From: Oscillospiraceae bacterium
GTDB taxonomy: Bacteria > Bacillota > Clostridia > Oscillospirales > CAG-382
Direction: 5' to 3'
Assembly: GCA_015065165.1 (NCBI GenBank)
Contig: SVQU01000019.1
Span: 1 to 35,913, forward strand
DNA: 35,913 nt
Shown: positions 23,011 to 30,091 of the stretch, piece after piece
Numbering within the stretch: position 1 is the stretch's first letter
Layout: every line of letters starts with the position of its first letter
Program-made: the position numbers and the translations under genes
Notes under the pieces: generated by a model
Database searches by the model: none
What the model was told of the DNA's origin: nothing
What the model saw: only the letters and a program-made list of their open reading frames with translations

Positions 23011-24156
23011 TTAAACCCGCATGGCATTATGCTTTGCGGGTTTTATTTGTGCGCGAATATAGCAAAACAGAAAGTCTGCATCTGTACGGAAGGTTTTTAC
23101 GTCCGCATCGCGCAAACGGCTTAAAACTTCTTCGGTGGGATGTCCGTAGGTGTTGTCCTCGCCAACCGAAATGACTGCATATTCGGGCATAATCTCGCGC
23201 AACCAAACGTAGCTTGTAGATGTTTCAGAGCCGTGATGTCCAACCTTTAATACAGTGGATTCGATATTTGCACCGCTGTTAAGTATGGCTTGTTCTACTT
23301 CTCTTTCAGCGTCGGCGGCAAATATAAATGAGGTTTCGCCGTAAACAATGCGTAATACAATAGACGAGTTATTCGGGTCGTTTTTATCGGTGTTCACTGC
23401 AAGTATCTTGCAATTTGCACTGCCTAATTCAAAGGTATCGCCAACAGAGGGGATTGAAATAGAAGAGTTTTGATTTTCGACAGTTTTTTTGAAATTTTCA
23501 AAGGCATCTGAATCATAAGAATCGGTGGGGCAATATACGGTATCAACGGTTGCGAAATTCAACGCACCCGCCAAACCGCCAATATGGTCCTCGTGAGCGT
23601 GTGTTCCGATAACATAATTCAAATGATTAATATTGTTCTTTTTAAGAACCGAATAAATCAAGCTTGAATCGCCAACGTTGCCGCCGTCGATTAACATAGC
23701 CTTTCCGTCGCAAGTAATTAACGCGGCGTCGGCTTGACCAACGTCTATAAACCGAATTTCAAAGCTACTTTCGATTTCCGGTTGTTCGGGTTCGGTTATG
23801 GGCGCTGAAGAATCAAAGGATTCTTCAGATGAATCTTCTTCTGAAGAGATGTCAACGTCGGGGGAACTGTCGGATTCTGCAACGCTGCTTTCGATTATAT
23901 CTTCTTCGCTTGAAAGGATTTCTTCTTCGCTAGAAACATCTTCACTTGAAACTTCTTCCTCGCTTGAAATCGCTTCTGATGGTTGGCTTGATTCCTCGAC
24001 AACTTCGCTGTAACCCGTACTTTCAAGAATCTCTTGTGAACTGCTGTCGGTTTCGTCAGTAATTGATACGATAATTCCGCAACCAACAAATAACAGGAAT
24101 AATGATAATAAGGTTATTAGCGCTATTTTTACGGTGCGTTTTAAAAGCCGTTTCAT
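23011..24156 (-). CDS. Secreted/anchored MBL-fold hydrolase (ComEC C-terminal type)
   Basis: A protein of 381 residues. N-terminal membrane segment 8-32; Cys26 in LFVGC could be a lipobox. Residues 34-130 are a Ser/Glu-rich low-complexity linker. From 132 there is a ComEC-type metallo-beta-lactamase domain: FIDVGQADAALI, the metal motif THAHEDH (185-191), later FAADAEREVEQAIL, LKVGHHGSETSTS and YGHPTEEVLSRL. It should act outside the membrane, possibly as a nuclease or phosphodiesterase. The last 20 residues (FCYIRAQIKPAKHNAMRV) are unlike the family and run into the terminator. The ribosome site is AAAGGAGTT. Two operators lie upstream. Confidence 0.85.
   Translation of the reverse strand: MKRLLKRTVKIALITLLSLFLLFVGCGIIVSITDETDSSSQEILESTGYSEVVEESSQPSEAISSEEEVSSEDVSSEEEILSSEEDIIESSVAESDSSPDVDISSEEDSSEESFDSSAPITEPEQPEIESSFEIRFIDVGQADAALITCDGKAMLIDGGNVGDSSLIYSVLKKNNINHLNYVIGTHAHEDHIGGLAGALNFATVDTVYCPTDSYDSDAFENFKKTVENQNSSISIPSVGDTFELGSANCKILAVNTDKNDPNNSSIVLRIVYGETSFIFAADAEREVEQAILNSGANIESTVLKVGHHGSETSTSYVWLREIMPEYAVISVGEDNTYGHPTEEVLSRLRDADVKTFRTDADFLFCYIRAQIKPAKHNAMRV
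23013..23049. terminator. Terminator shared by convergent genes, overlapping a stop codon
   Basis: AAACCCGCA (23013-23021) pairs with TGCGGGTTT (23035-23043); TTTTATTTG follows on plus. On minus the stem overlaps the last codons and the stop of the MBL gene, then TTTAATTTTAC. Confidence 0.8.
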
Positions 24157-24169
24157 AAAAAACTCCTTT

Positions 24170-24186
24170 TGTCCTATGACAGGACA
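24170..24186. promoter_or_regulatory. Operator O1 (17-bp near-palindrome)
   Basis: TGTCCTATGACAGGACA: arms TGTCCT/AGGACA, a perfect 6-bp inverted repeat around ATGAC. It lies just downstream of the predicted MBL transcription start and upstream of its ribosome site, a road-block position. Confidence 0.8.
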
Positions 24187-24202
24187 TAATTTTTATGGGT
24201 TG

Positions 24203-24231
24203 AGTATATCATAACATTTGTCCTATGTCAA
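24203..24231 (-). promoter_or_regulatory. Promoter of the MBL gene, overlapped by operator O2
   Basis: On minus: TTGACA (24231-24226), 17-nt spacer, TATACT (24208-24203), extended -10 TG. The -35 box lies inside operator O2, so a bound regulator would compete with polymerase. Confidence 0.88.
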
Positions 24232-24235
24232 GACA
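24219..24235. promoter_or_regulatory. Operator O2 (17-bp, 15 of 17 bases as O1)
   Basis: TGTCCTATGTCAAGACA shares TGTCCTATGnCAnGACA with O1, 49 bp away centre to centre. It covers the -35 box of the MBL gene and the probable -10 region of the divergent XRE gene (TTGAGT at 24200, TATGTC at 24224). This predicts joint control of both. Confidence 0.78.
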
Positions 24236-24253
24236 AAGGGTTGTGAGGTAATT

Positions 24254-24490
24254 ATGGCTCGTATCATTGATGGAGAAAAAATGAATTTGGTTGGCAAGAA
24301 TGTAAAGAGACTTCGGAAAGCAAGGGGAATGAGCCAACATGAGCTTTCGGTGAAGTTGGAATTGCACGGAGTTTACGTATGCCGCGGATCGATTTCGAGA
24401 ATTGAGGAACAGGTTCGCACCGTTACGGATATCGAATTGCTTGCTATTTCAAAGGTTTTAGGCGTTGAAATAAGCGAGCTGTATAAATAA
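24254..24490 (+). CDS. Small XRE-family DNA-binding regulator
   Basis: A Cro/C1-type protein of 78 residues: NLVGKNVKRLRKARGMSQHE (11-30), LSVKLELHGVYVCRGSISRIEE and a final IELLAISKVLGVEISELYK. It is a bare HTH domain without a sensor part. GAGGT precedes the ATG at 24254; the in-frame TTG at 24218 lies in operator O2 and is not used. It is divergent from the secreted MBL gene with operators O1 and O2 between, so it is the best candidate to bind them and to autoregulate. The signal is unknown. Confidence 0.88.
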   Translation: MARIIDGEKMNLVGKNVKRLRKARGMSQHELSVKLELHGVYVCRGSISRIEEQVRTVTDIELLAISKVLGVEISELYK

Positions 24491-24540
24491 GGCAAGTCTG
24501 TTTTTATTATTTCCCATAAAATTATAATAAAACCAAAACA

Positions 24541-24580
24541 TACCGAGAAGACTGTTAAAGGTTTTCTCGGTATTTTGTTT
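24541..24580 (+). terminator. Intrinsic terminator after the small XRE gene
   Basis: TACCGAGAA (24541-24549) pairs with TTCTCGGTA (24564-24572), then TTTTGTTT. Confidence 0.82.
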
Positions 24581-24603
24581 ACGGGTAATCAATTAATAAC
24601 CTA

Positions 24604-24632
24604 TTGACTTTTTAAAACCCTCGTGGTAAAAT
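24604..24632 (+). promoter_or_regulatory. Promoter of the TetR-ABC operon
   Basis: TTGACT (24604-24609), 17-nt spacer, TAAAAT (24627-24632), extended -10 TG at 24624-24625. Confidence 0.88.
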
Positions 24633-24665
24633 AACAAACGATATATAACAAACGCTATATTATAG
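24631..24665. promoter_or_regulatory. Candidate TetR operator: two 14-bp direct repeats and a palindrome
   Basis: ATAACAAACGATAT (24631-24644) is followed at once by ATAACAAACGCTAT (24645-24658), and CTATATTATAG (24655-24665) is a perfect 11-bp palindrome. They sit at the transcription start and just before the ribosome site, a position suited to self-repression by the TetR protein. Confidence 0.5.
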
Positions 24666-24674
24666 AGGTGCACT

Positions 24675-25238
24675 ATGCCGCCAAAAGTAAAGGTAACAAA
24701 AGAAGATATTATTTCCGCCGCGGTGGAGGTGGTTCGAGCCCAGGGCGAGCAGGGGATTAATGCCCGAACTGTTGCAAACCTTTTAAACTGTTCGACCCAA
24801 CCTATATTCTCCAATTTTGCCACTATGGAGGAATTGCGCTTTGCCGTTGTAAAAAGGGCAGACGAAATGTGTCAAGAATATAGACAAAGAGAATCCGAAA
24901 GCGGAAAATATCCGCCCTATAAGGCTAACGGTATGGCATATATAAGGTTTGCAAAAGAGGAAAAAGAGCTGTTTAAGCTTCTTTATATGCGGGATAGAAG
25001 AAGCGAGCCTGCCGAACCCGAAGGAACTCCTATTGATGCGAAAATGGAATTGCTGATAAAAAATAACATGGGCGTTAACGATGAAGAAGCGCGGATGTTT
25101 CACCTTGAAATGTGGGCATACGTTCACGGAATTGCCACGATGTTCGCCACCAACTTTTTGAATTTGGATTGGGAACTTGTAAGCCAAATGCTTACCGATG
25201 CTTATTTAAGTATGAAAAGTCATCGGGAAACGGAGTAG
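24675..25238 (+). CDS. TetR/AcrR-family transcriptional regulator
   Basis: A protein of 187 residues. The N-terminal HTH is visible: VTKEDIISAAVEVVRAQGEQ (7-26), GINARTVANLLNCSTQPIFSNF. The C-terminal part (about 70-187) is the helical ligand-binding and dimer domain. GAGGTG precedes the ATG at 24675. It is the first gene of an operon with an ABC-2 exporter (6-nt gap to the ATPase gene), the usual arrangement of a drug- or lipid-responsive repressor with the pump it controls. The ligand is unknown. Confidence 0.9.
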   Translation: MPPKVKVTKEDIISAAVEVVRAQGEQGINARTVANLLNCSTQPIFSNFATMEELRFAVVKRADEMCQEYRQRESESGKYPPYKANGMAYIRFAKEEKELFKLLYMRDRRSEPAEPEGTPIDAKMELLIKNNMGVNDEEARMFHLEMWAYVHGIATMFATNFLNLDWELVSQMLTDAYLSMKSHRETE

Positions 25239-25244
25239 ATTTTT

Positions 25245-25973
25245 ATGGATGCTATCAAAATCGAAAATTTGACCAAAAAATATAAGGATGTGGTTGCGGT
25301 TGACAACCTTTGTCTGTCGGTTAAAAAGGGCGAGCTTTTTTCGCTTTTGGGTGTGAACGGCGCGGGCAAAACCACAACTATAAAAATGCTTTCCTGTCTT
25401 ACCCGTCCCACCGGCGGAAACGCCTTTTTAAACGGCAAAAGCATTGTGGAAGATGCAACGGCGGTGAAATCCATTATTGCTGTTTCGCCCCAAGAAACTG
25501 CGGTGGCTTTGGGCTTGTCTGTTCTCGAAAACCTAAAGCTTATGTGCGGTGTTTACGGTTTTTCAAAAGAAAAGCAAAGGGCGAAAATCGACGAATTAAC
25601 CCAATTGTTGGGATTAGAAGGCGTTATTAATAAAAAAGCGGGCAAGCTTTCGGGCGGTTGGCAAAGACGGTTAAGTATCGCTATGGCTTTAATAAGCGAG
25701 CCTGAAATATTGTTTCTCGACGAACCCACCCTTGGCTTGGATGTAATTGCCCGAAGCGATTTGTGGGATATCATTCGTTCGCTTAAGGGCAGTGTTACCA
25801 TAATTCTCACAACCCACTATATGGAGGAGGCGGAAGCCCTTTCCGACCGTATCGCCATTATGAAGGACGGAAAGCTTCTTATATGCGACACCGCCGAAAA
25901 AATAAAAGAAAAAGCCGGCACAGATAATTTCGAGCAGGCGTTTATCAATATCGTTAAGGGGGTGGCGAAATGA
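25245..25973 (+). CDS. ABC transporter ATP-binding protein (ABC-2 type)
   Basis: A protein of 242 residues. Walker A GVNGAGKTTT (36-45), Q-loop near VSPQETAV, signature LSGGWQRRLSI, Walker B ILFLDEPTLGLD, and switch His in LTTHYMEEAEALSDR. This is the drug-exporter or NatA-like class. The GGW form of the signature (usually GGQ/GGM) is a mild variant. The stop overlaps the start of the permease gene (ATGA at 25970-25973), so the two are made together. It is likely to work at the inner face of the membrane as a homodimer with the permease. Confidence 0.94.
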   Translation: MDAIKIENLTKKYKDVVAVDNLCLSVKKGELFSLLGVNGAGKTTTIKMLSCLTRPTGGNAFLNGKSIVEDATAVKSIIAVSPQETAVALGLSVLENLKLMCGVYGFSKEKQRAKIDELTQLLGLEGVINKKAGKLSGGWQRRLSIAMALISEPEILFLDEPTLGLDVIARSDLWDIIRSLKGSVTIILTTHYMEEAEALSDRIAIMKDGKLLICDTAEKIKEKAGTDNFEQAFINIVKGVAK

Positions 25974-26701
25974 GAATGCTTTCTTTTATGAACCGAAACA
26001 CAAAGGAAATTTTAAGAGACCCTCTTAACTTAGCCTTCGGTCTTGGGTTCCCTGTGGTGTTAATCCTGCTGTTAAGCGCAATTCAGGCGAATATCCCCGT
26101 GGAAATGTTCGAAATAGAACACTTAACCCCCGGAATTACAATTTTCGGACTTTCGTTTATGACACTGTTTTCGGCAACGATTATTGCAAAGGACAGAGGA
26201 AGCTCACTTTTGCAACGCCTTTATACAACACCCCTCACCTCGACGGATTTTATTCTCGGTTATGCACTTCCTATTATACCTATCTCTGTTGGACAGTGTA
26301 TCGTTTGCTATATCTCCGCTTTAATTCTCGGTCTTGAATTCACCGTTAATATTGTATATGCGGTTTTGTTTATACTTCCCGTTTCGGTATTTTATATCGC
26401 CTTGGGACTTCTTTGCGGAAGCATCTTTAACGATAAGCAGGTGGGCGGTATATGCGGCGCGCTGCTTACAAACCTTTCGGCTTGGCTGTCGGGGATATGG
26501 TTCGATTTAAAGCTCGTGGGCGGTGCGTTTGAAAAAATTGCCAATATGTTCCCCTTTGTTCACGCGGTGGAAATGGAACGCGCTGTCCTTTCGGGAAATT
26601 TCGCGGATATTCTTCCTCACCTTTGGTGGGTGTTGGGATATGCTGTGGTTTTGGTGGGATTGGCGATATATTTCTTCCTAAGGCAAATGAAAAGACAATA
26701 A
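25970..26701 (+). CDS. ABC-2 type transporter permease
   Basis: A protein of 243 residues with six membrane segments. FMNRNTKEILRDPLNLAFGL at the N-terminus, then LTPGITIFGLSFMTLFSATI, DRGSSLLQRLYTTPLTSTDF (typical ABC-2 loop) and NMFPFVHAVEMERAVLSG near the end. It pairs with the ATPase encoded just upstream. The substrate is probably a hydrophobic compound, as for TetR-linked ABC-2 pumps; this is inferred from context. Confidence 0.92.
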   Translation: MRMLSFMNRNTKEILRDPLNLAFGLGFPVVLILLLSAIQANIPVEMFEIEHLTPGITIFGLSFMTLFSATIIAKDRGSSLLQRLYTTPLTSTDFILGYALPIIPISVGQCIVCYISALILGLEFTVNIVYAVLFILPVSVFYIALGLLCGSIFNDKQVGGICGALLTNLSAWLSGIWFDLKLVGGAFEKIANMFPFVHAVEMERAVLSGNFADILPHLWWVLGYAVVLVGLAIYFFLRQMKRQ

Positions 26702-26702
26702 C

Positions 26703-26740
26703 AAAAAGGTGCAATCTTTATGGGATTGCACCATTTTTAT
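26703..26740. terminator. Bidirectional terminator between convergent ABC genes
   Basis: GGTGCAATC (26708-26716) pairs with GATTGCACC (26724-26732), with AAAAA before and ATTTTTAT after, so it works for both strands. Confidence 0.88.
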
Positions 26741-26751
26741 GTAATATTGTT

Positions 26752-28494
26752 TCAAAAGCTTTTTCTTGCGTGAAGTCCTGCATAAATGCCGTTTTGGGCA
26801 AGAAGCTGGCTGTGGGTACCTCTTTCGGCAATTCCCTCTGAAGTCATAACCAAAATTTCATCGGCGTTTTGTATGGTGGAAAGCCTGTGGGCAACCACAA
26901 TAACCGTTCTGCCCTTGGCAAGCTCCTCCAGAGAAGCCTGTATCTGCATTTCGGTTACGTTGTCCAACGCGCTGGTGGCTTCGTCAAGGATAAGTATGGG
27001 CGGGTTCTTTAAAAACACTCTCGCAATGGAAATACGCTGCTTCTGACCGCCCGAAAGGTTAATACCTCTTTCGCCTACAATAGTGTCATAGCCCTTTTCC
27101 AAAGTCATTATATAATCGTGAATGTTGGCATTCTTTGCCGCTTTTATAATTTCGTCGTCGCTGGCATCAAGGTTGCCATAGGCGATATTGTCTTTAATAG
27201 TGCCCGAAAACAGAAATACATCCTGAGCAACGATACCGATGTTCTTTCGAAGTGAATTGCGGGTGAGAGAGGTTATGTCCTTTCCGTCAACCTTAATAAC
27301 ACCCTCGTCAAGCTCGTAAAAACGGGGAATAAGGTTGCAAAGGGTGGTTTTACCGCCCCCCGAGGGACCAACCAAAGCAATTGTTTTGCCTTGGTCTATT
27401 TTTAACGAAAGACCCTTTAAAACCCCTTTTCCCGTATCGCCCGTGGGGTAACTAAAGCTTACGTTTTCAAATTCGATTTCGCCCTTTACGTTTTCCAGAT
27501 CAACCGCATTAACGCTGTCGGTTTCTATGGGTGTTTCCATAATTTCTCTAAAGCGGGCAAAGCCTGTCATACCGTTTTGCAATTGCTCAAAAAGGGAAAT
27601 AAAGCGGTTTATAGGCTTTAAAAGCATTGCCATATAAAGGATAAACGCCGCAAATTCACCGCTGTCAACCGAAAACGCCCCCGTGGGATTAATTTGATGG
27701 TTATAGAAGAATATACCGCCTGCCACAAGCGCTGCAAGATACAAAACGTCCGTAAAAAAGGTCATTGCGGAATGGAACTGCCCCATAGCCTTATAGGCGT
27801 GTCCGCGGGCGGTTTTGAAATTCTCGTTGGCGATATCAAACTTGCTGTTTTCGTGCTCCTCGCTGGTATATGCTCTCGAAACGCGAATGCCCGAAATGGA
27901 GGTTTCCACGTTGGCATTAACCTGCGCGACCTCCTCGCGGGTGATGCGAAAAGCATCCTTCATTTTTCTTCTCATCTTAACCGAGAAGAACACCACAAAG
28001 GGGATAAGAGAATAAATAATCAGTGTAAGCCAAATGTTTATAGATGCAAGGGCGAAAAACGAGCCCAAGAACATAATTATGGATAAAAACAAATCCTCGG
28101 GACCGTGGTGCGCCAGTTCCGAAACGTCCATAAGGTCGTTTATAAGACGGGACATAACCGTGCCGGTTTTGTTTTCGTCATAAAAGGAAAAGGGAAGCTT
28201 TTGCAAACGGCGGAACATATCCTTTCGCATATCTCCCTGCAAACGAACACCAACCACGTGCCCCCAATAGGAAACGAAATAGTTAAGCCCCATTTTTGCT
28301 ATGTACAGAACCAAAATTACACCCGCCCAGGTTAAAACAAGACGTAAATTTCGGTTTGGAACATAATCGTTAATGATGTTTTTCGTAATTATGGGATAAA
28401 ATAAGTCTGTCAGTGCGATTAAAAACGAACAAAACATATCCCAGGCGAAAAGCCTTTTGTGTGGCTTGTAGTATTTGATAAATTCTCTTATCAT
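26752..28494 (-). CDS. ABC exporter, fused permease and ATPase
   Basis: A half-transporter of 580 residues of the MsbA/LmrA-like exporter class. An N-terminal six-helix membrane domain (about 15-300, starting KYYKPHKRLFAWDMFCSFL) is followed by an ATPase: Walker A GPSGGGKTT, signature LSGGQKQRISIARV, Walker B ILILDEATSALD and switch His in VVAHRLSTI. Start at 28494, where AGAGGAAAG precedes ATG; the open frame reaches 28545 through the promoter leader, which is rejected. It is transcribed alone. A homodimer is expected, since no second half-transporter is adjacent. The substrate is unknown. Confidence 0.95.
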   Translation of the reverse strand: MIREFIKYYKPHKRLFAWDMFCSFLIALTDLFYPIITKNIINDYVPNRNLRLVLTWAGVILVLYIAKMGLNYFVSYWGHVVGVRLQGDMRKDMFRRLQKLPFSFYDENKTGTVMSRLINDLMDVSELAHHGPEDLFLSIIMFLGSFFALASINIWLTLIIYSLIPFVVFFSVKMRRKMKDAFRITREEVAQVNANVETSISGIRVSRAYTSEEHENSKFDIANENFKTARGHAYKAMGQFHSAMTFFTDVLYLAALVAGGIFFYNHQINPTGAFSVDSGEFAAFILYMAMLLKPINRFISLFEQLQNGMTGFARFREIMETPIETDSVNAVDLENVKGEIEFENVSFSYPTGDTGKGVLKGLSLKIDQGKTIALVGPSGGGKTTLCNLIPRFYELDEGVIKVDGKDITSLTRNSLRKNIGIVAQDVFLFSGTIKDNIAYGNLDASDDEIIKAAKNANIHDYIMTLEKGYDTIVGERGINLSGGQKQRISIARVFLKNPPILILDEATSALDNVTEMQIQASLEELAKGRTVIVVAHRLSTIQNADEILVMTSEGIAERGTHSQLLAQNGIYAGLHARKSF

Positions 28495-28527
28495 TGTCTT
28501 TCCTCTTTTTTGAAGATGTCGAAATAT

Positions 28528-28555
28528 ATTATACACTTTTAACACATAAAGTCAA
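28528..28555 (-). promoter_or_regulatory. Promoter of the ABC exporter gene
   Basis: On minus: TTGACT (28555-28550), 16-nt spacer, TATAAT (28533-28528). Confidence 0.85.
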
Positions 28556-28624
28556 TAAAACTGCGAATAAGCGGCGGATTTTTCGAAAAAATACCACAAA
28601 AACCTCTAAAAGAGATTTTTTGTA

Positions 28625-28653
28625 TTGACAAAACATCAATAAAATATTATCAT
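28625..28653 (+). promoter_or_regulatory. Promoter of the Gfo/Idh gene
   Basis: TTGACA (28625-28630), 17-nt spacer, TATCAT (28648-28653). ATCAATAAAA occurs twice (28635-28644 and 28660-28669), 25 bp apart, and could be a regulator site, though the region is generally AT-rich. Confidence 0.65.
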
Positions 28654-28691
28654 CAAATTATCAATAAAAATAACATAAGAGGTGTATACTT

Positions 28692-29750
28692 ATGGAAAAA
28701 TTAAGAGTAGCAATAATCGGTACAGGCGGTATCAGCCATTGTCATATGGGCGGATATAAGAACTTTTCCGACAAATGCGAGGTTGTCGCTGTCTGCGATA
28801 TCGATGAAGAAAAGGTAAAGAAATATGCCGAGAAATATTCTGTTCCCGCATATTATACCGATTATAACGAAATGTTGGCAAAGGAAAAGATAGATGCTGT
28901 TTCTGTCTGCACCTGGAACGCCGCGCACAAGGGCGCAACCATTGCCGCTTTGCGTGCAGGCTGTAAGGTTCTTTGCGAAAAGCCTATGGCTATGAACACT
29001 GCCGAGGGCGAAGAAATGATGGCTGTTTCCAAGGAAACCGGCAATCTTCTTATGATCGGCTTCGTTCGCCGTTTCGGCAACGATACCGAAATTATGAAAA
29101 AGTTTATCAACGGCGGCACAATGGGCGACCTTTATTATGCAAAGGCTACCTACTTGCGTCGTAACGGCTGGCCCGGAGGTTGGTTCGGCGACAAGAGATA
29201 TGCAGGCGGCGGTCCTCTTATCGACCTTGGCGTTCACGTTATCGACCTTGTTCGTTACCTTGCAGGTAATCCCAAGCCCGTTTCTGTTTTCGGCGTAACC
29301 TATAACAACCTTGGCCCCAACAGAGCAAGCGGCGGTCAGGATTGGGTTTCCTCCACCAAGGGTGATTTTGTATATGACGTTGAAGATTTCGCATCTGCTA
29401 TGATCAAGTTCGACAACGGTCTTACCCTTCAGGTAGAAGCATCCTTCAACCTTAACATCAAGTCCGACAAGGGCGAAATCGAGCTTTTCGGTACCAAAGC
29501 GGGTGCTAAGCTCGATCCTCAGGTTGAAATCTTCACCGACCTTAACGGTATGTTTGTAAACACCAAGCCCACCGGCAACACAGGTCTTTCTATGGACGGC
29601 TTGTTCGACGGCGAAATCAAGCACTTTATCGCTTGCTGTCAGGGCGAAGCAGAATGTATTGCTACTCCCGAGGATGGCGTAACTCTTATGAATATCCTCG
29701 ACGCGATATATGAATCTGCCCGCACCGGACACGAGGTTCAAATTGGCTAA
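28692..29750 (+). CDS. Gfo/Idh/MocA-family NAD(P)-dependent dehydrogenase
   Basis: A cytoplasmic oxidoreductase of 352 residues, likely acting on a sugar or inositol-type substrate. Rossmann motif IIGTGGISHCHMGGY (8-22), VVAVCDIDEEKV, VCTWNAAHKG, then the family motif CEKPMA (95-100) with Lys97, and GGGPLIDLGVHVIDLVRYL with the Asp/His pair. Ribosome site AGAGGTG precedes ATG 28692. Codons are strongly biased to C-ending forms, suggesting high expression. It is a single gene whose 3' region holds the structured modules EL-2 and EL-1 before a terminator. Confidence 0.93.
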   Translation: MEKLRVAIIGTGGISHCHMGGYKNFSDKCEVVAVCDIDEEKVKKYAEKYSVPAYYTDYNEMLAKEKIDAVSVCTWNAAHKGATIAALRAGCKVLCEKPMAMNTAEGEEMMAVSKETGNLLMIGFVRRFGNDTEIMKKFINGGTMGDLYYAKATYLRRNGWPGGWFGDKRYAGGGPLIDLGVHVIDLVRYLAGNPKPVSVFGVTYNNLGPNRASGGQDWVSSTKGDFVYDVEDFASAMIKFDNGLTLQVEASFNLNIKSDKGEIELFGTKAGAKLDPQVEIFTDLNGMFVNTKPTGNTGLSMDGLFDGEIKHFIACCQGEAECIATPEDGVTLMNILDAIYESARTGHEVQIG

Positions 29751-29773
29751 AACGTCGCAGAACACTTCGTTCT

Positions 29774-29843
29774 GAACAAACCTCACCACTCGCAATAGGT
29801 TTCTATTGCTTCGGGTTCGGTTTGTCCATTCTGCAAGCGTTTT
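29774..29843. repeat. Structured intergenic element EL-2, copy B
   Basis: A 70-nt module, ungapped match to 22366-22435. The outer stem joins ACAAACC (29776-29782) to GGTTTGT (29819-29825). The inner hairpin is GCAATAG GTTT CTATTGC (29792-29809). The conserved 3' flank is CCATTCTGCA. It is preceded by a small hairpin CAGAAC/GTTCTG (29758-29774) absent from copy A. It starts 24 nt after the Gfo/Idh stop. Confidence 0.72.
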
Positions 29844-29877
29844 ATCTCAATTTGAAATTGGCTAAGAGCTTCGCTCT

Positions 29878-29909
29878 CGCCCGAAAACGCTTGTTTTCGG
29901 GCGTTTTTT
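29878..29909 (+). terminator. Leader hairpin H0, copy B (terminator-like)
   Basis: A perfect 11-bp stem CGCCCGAAAAC / GTTTTCGGGCG with loop GCTT, then TTTTTT. It can stop transcription, yet it keeps the same place before EL-1 as the hairpin at 22185, with three compensated pair changes. Confidence 0.8.
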
Positions 29910-29911
29910 GT

Positions 29912-30020
29912 GAGTTTCGTTCGCTCGCGCCAAGTTTGTGCGCGGTGCTTTGCACCTTGTCCAAACTTGCGAAACTCTAAGGTATAAAAATCAAGGCGCA
30001 TGTCCTTGATTTTTATGAAA
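29912..30020. repeat. Structured intergenic element EL-1, copy B
   Basis: A 109-nt module matching 22217-22325 without gaps. Outer stem GAGTTTCG / CGAAACTC (29912-29919 / 29970-29977), middle stem CAAGTTTG / CAAACTTG, inner hairpin GGTGC TTT GCACC (29944-29956), and a 13-bp hairpin 29984-29996 / 30004-30016 with loop CGCATGT. In the last hairpin four T-A pairs of copy A have become four A-T pairs. Confidence 0.8.
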
Positions 30021-30031
30021 GTGTTAATATA

Positions 30032-30066
30032 AAAACCCGACTTCGATGAAGTCGGGTTTTGTTTTG
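30032..30066. terminator. Bidirectional terminator between Gfo/Idh and serA
   Basis: A perfect 13-bp stem AAAACCCGACTTC / GAAGTCGGGTTTT with loop GAT. GTTTTGTTT follows on plus, and TTTTTATATT on minus. Confidence 0.92.
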
Positions 30067-30091
30067 TTTATTTTTGTTTTTAAGGGTAGGT

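Noticed and set aside
28597..28622. CTCTAAAAGAG hairpin with T-run between divergent promoters
   Set aside because: Only a 4-bp core stem; the position before the -35 makes a terminator role doubtful.
28701..29795. 364-codon minus-strand frame opposite the Gfo/Idh gene
   Set aside because: A shadow frame from codon bias; the opposite strand has clear Rossmann and EKP motifs, a promoter and a ribosome site.
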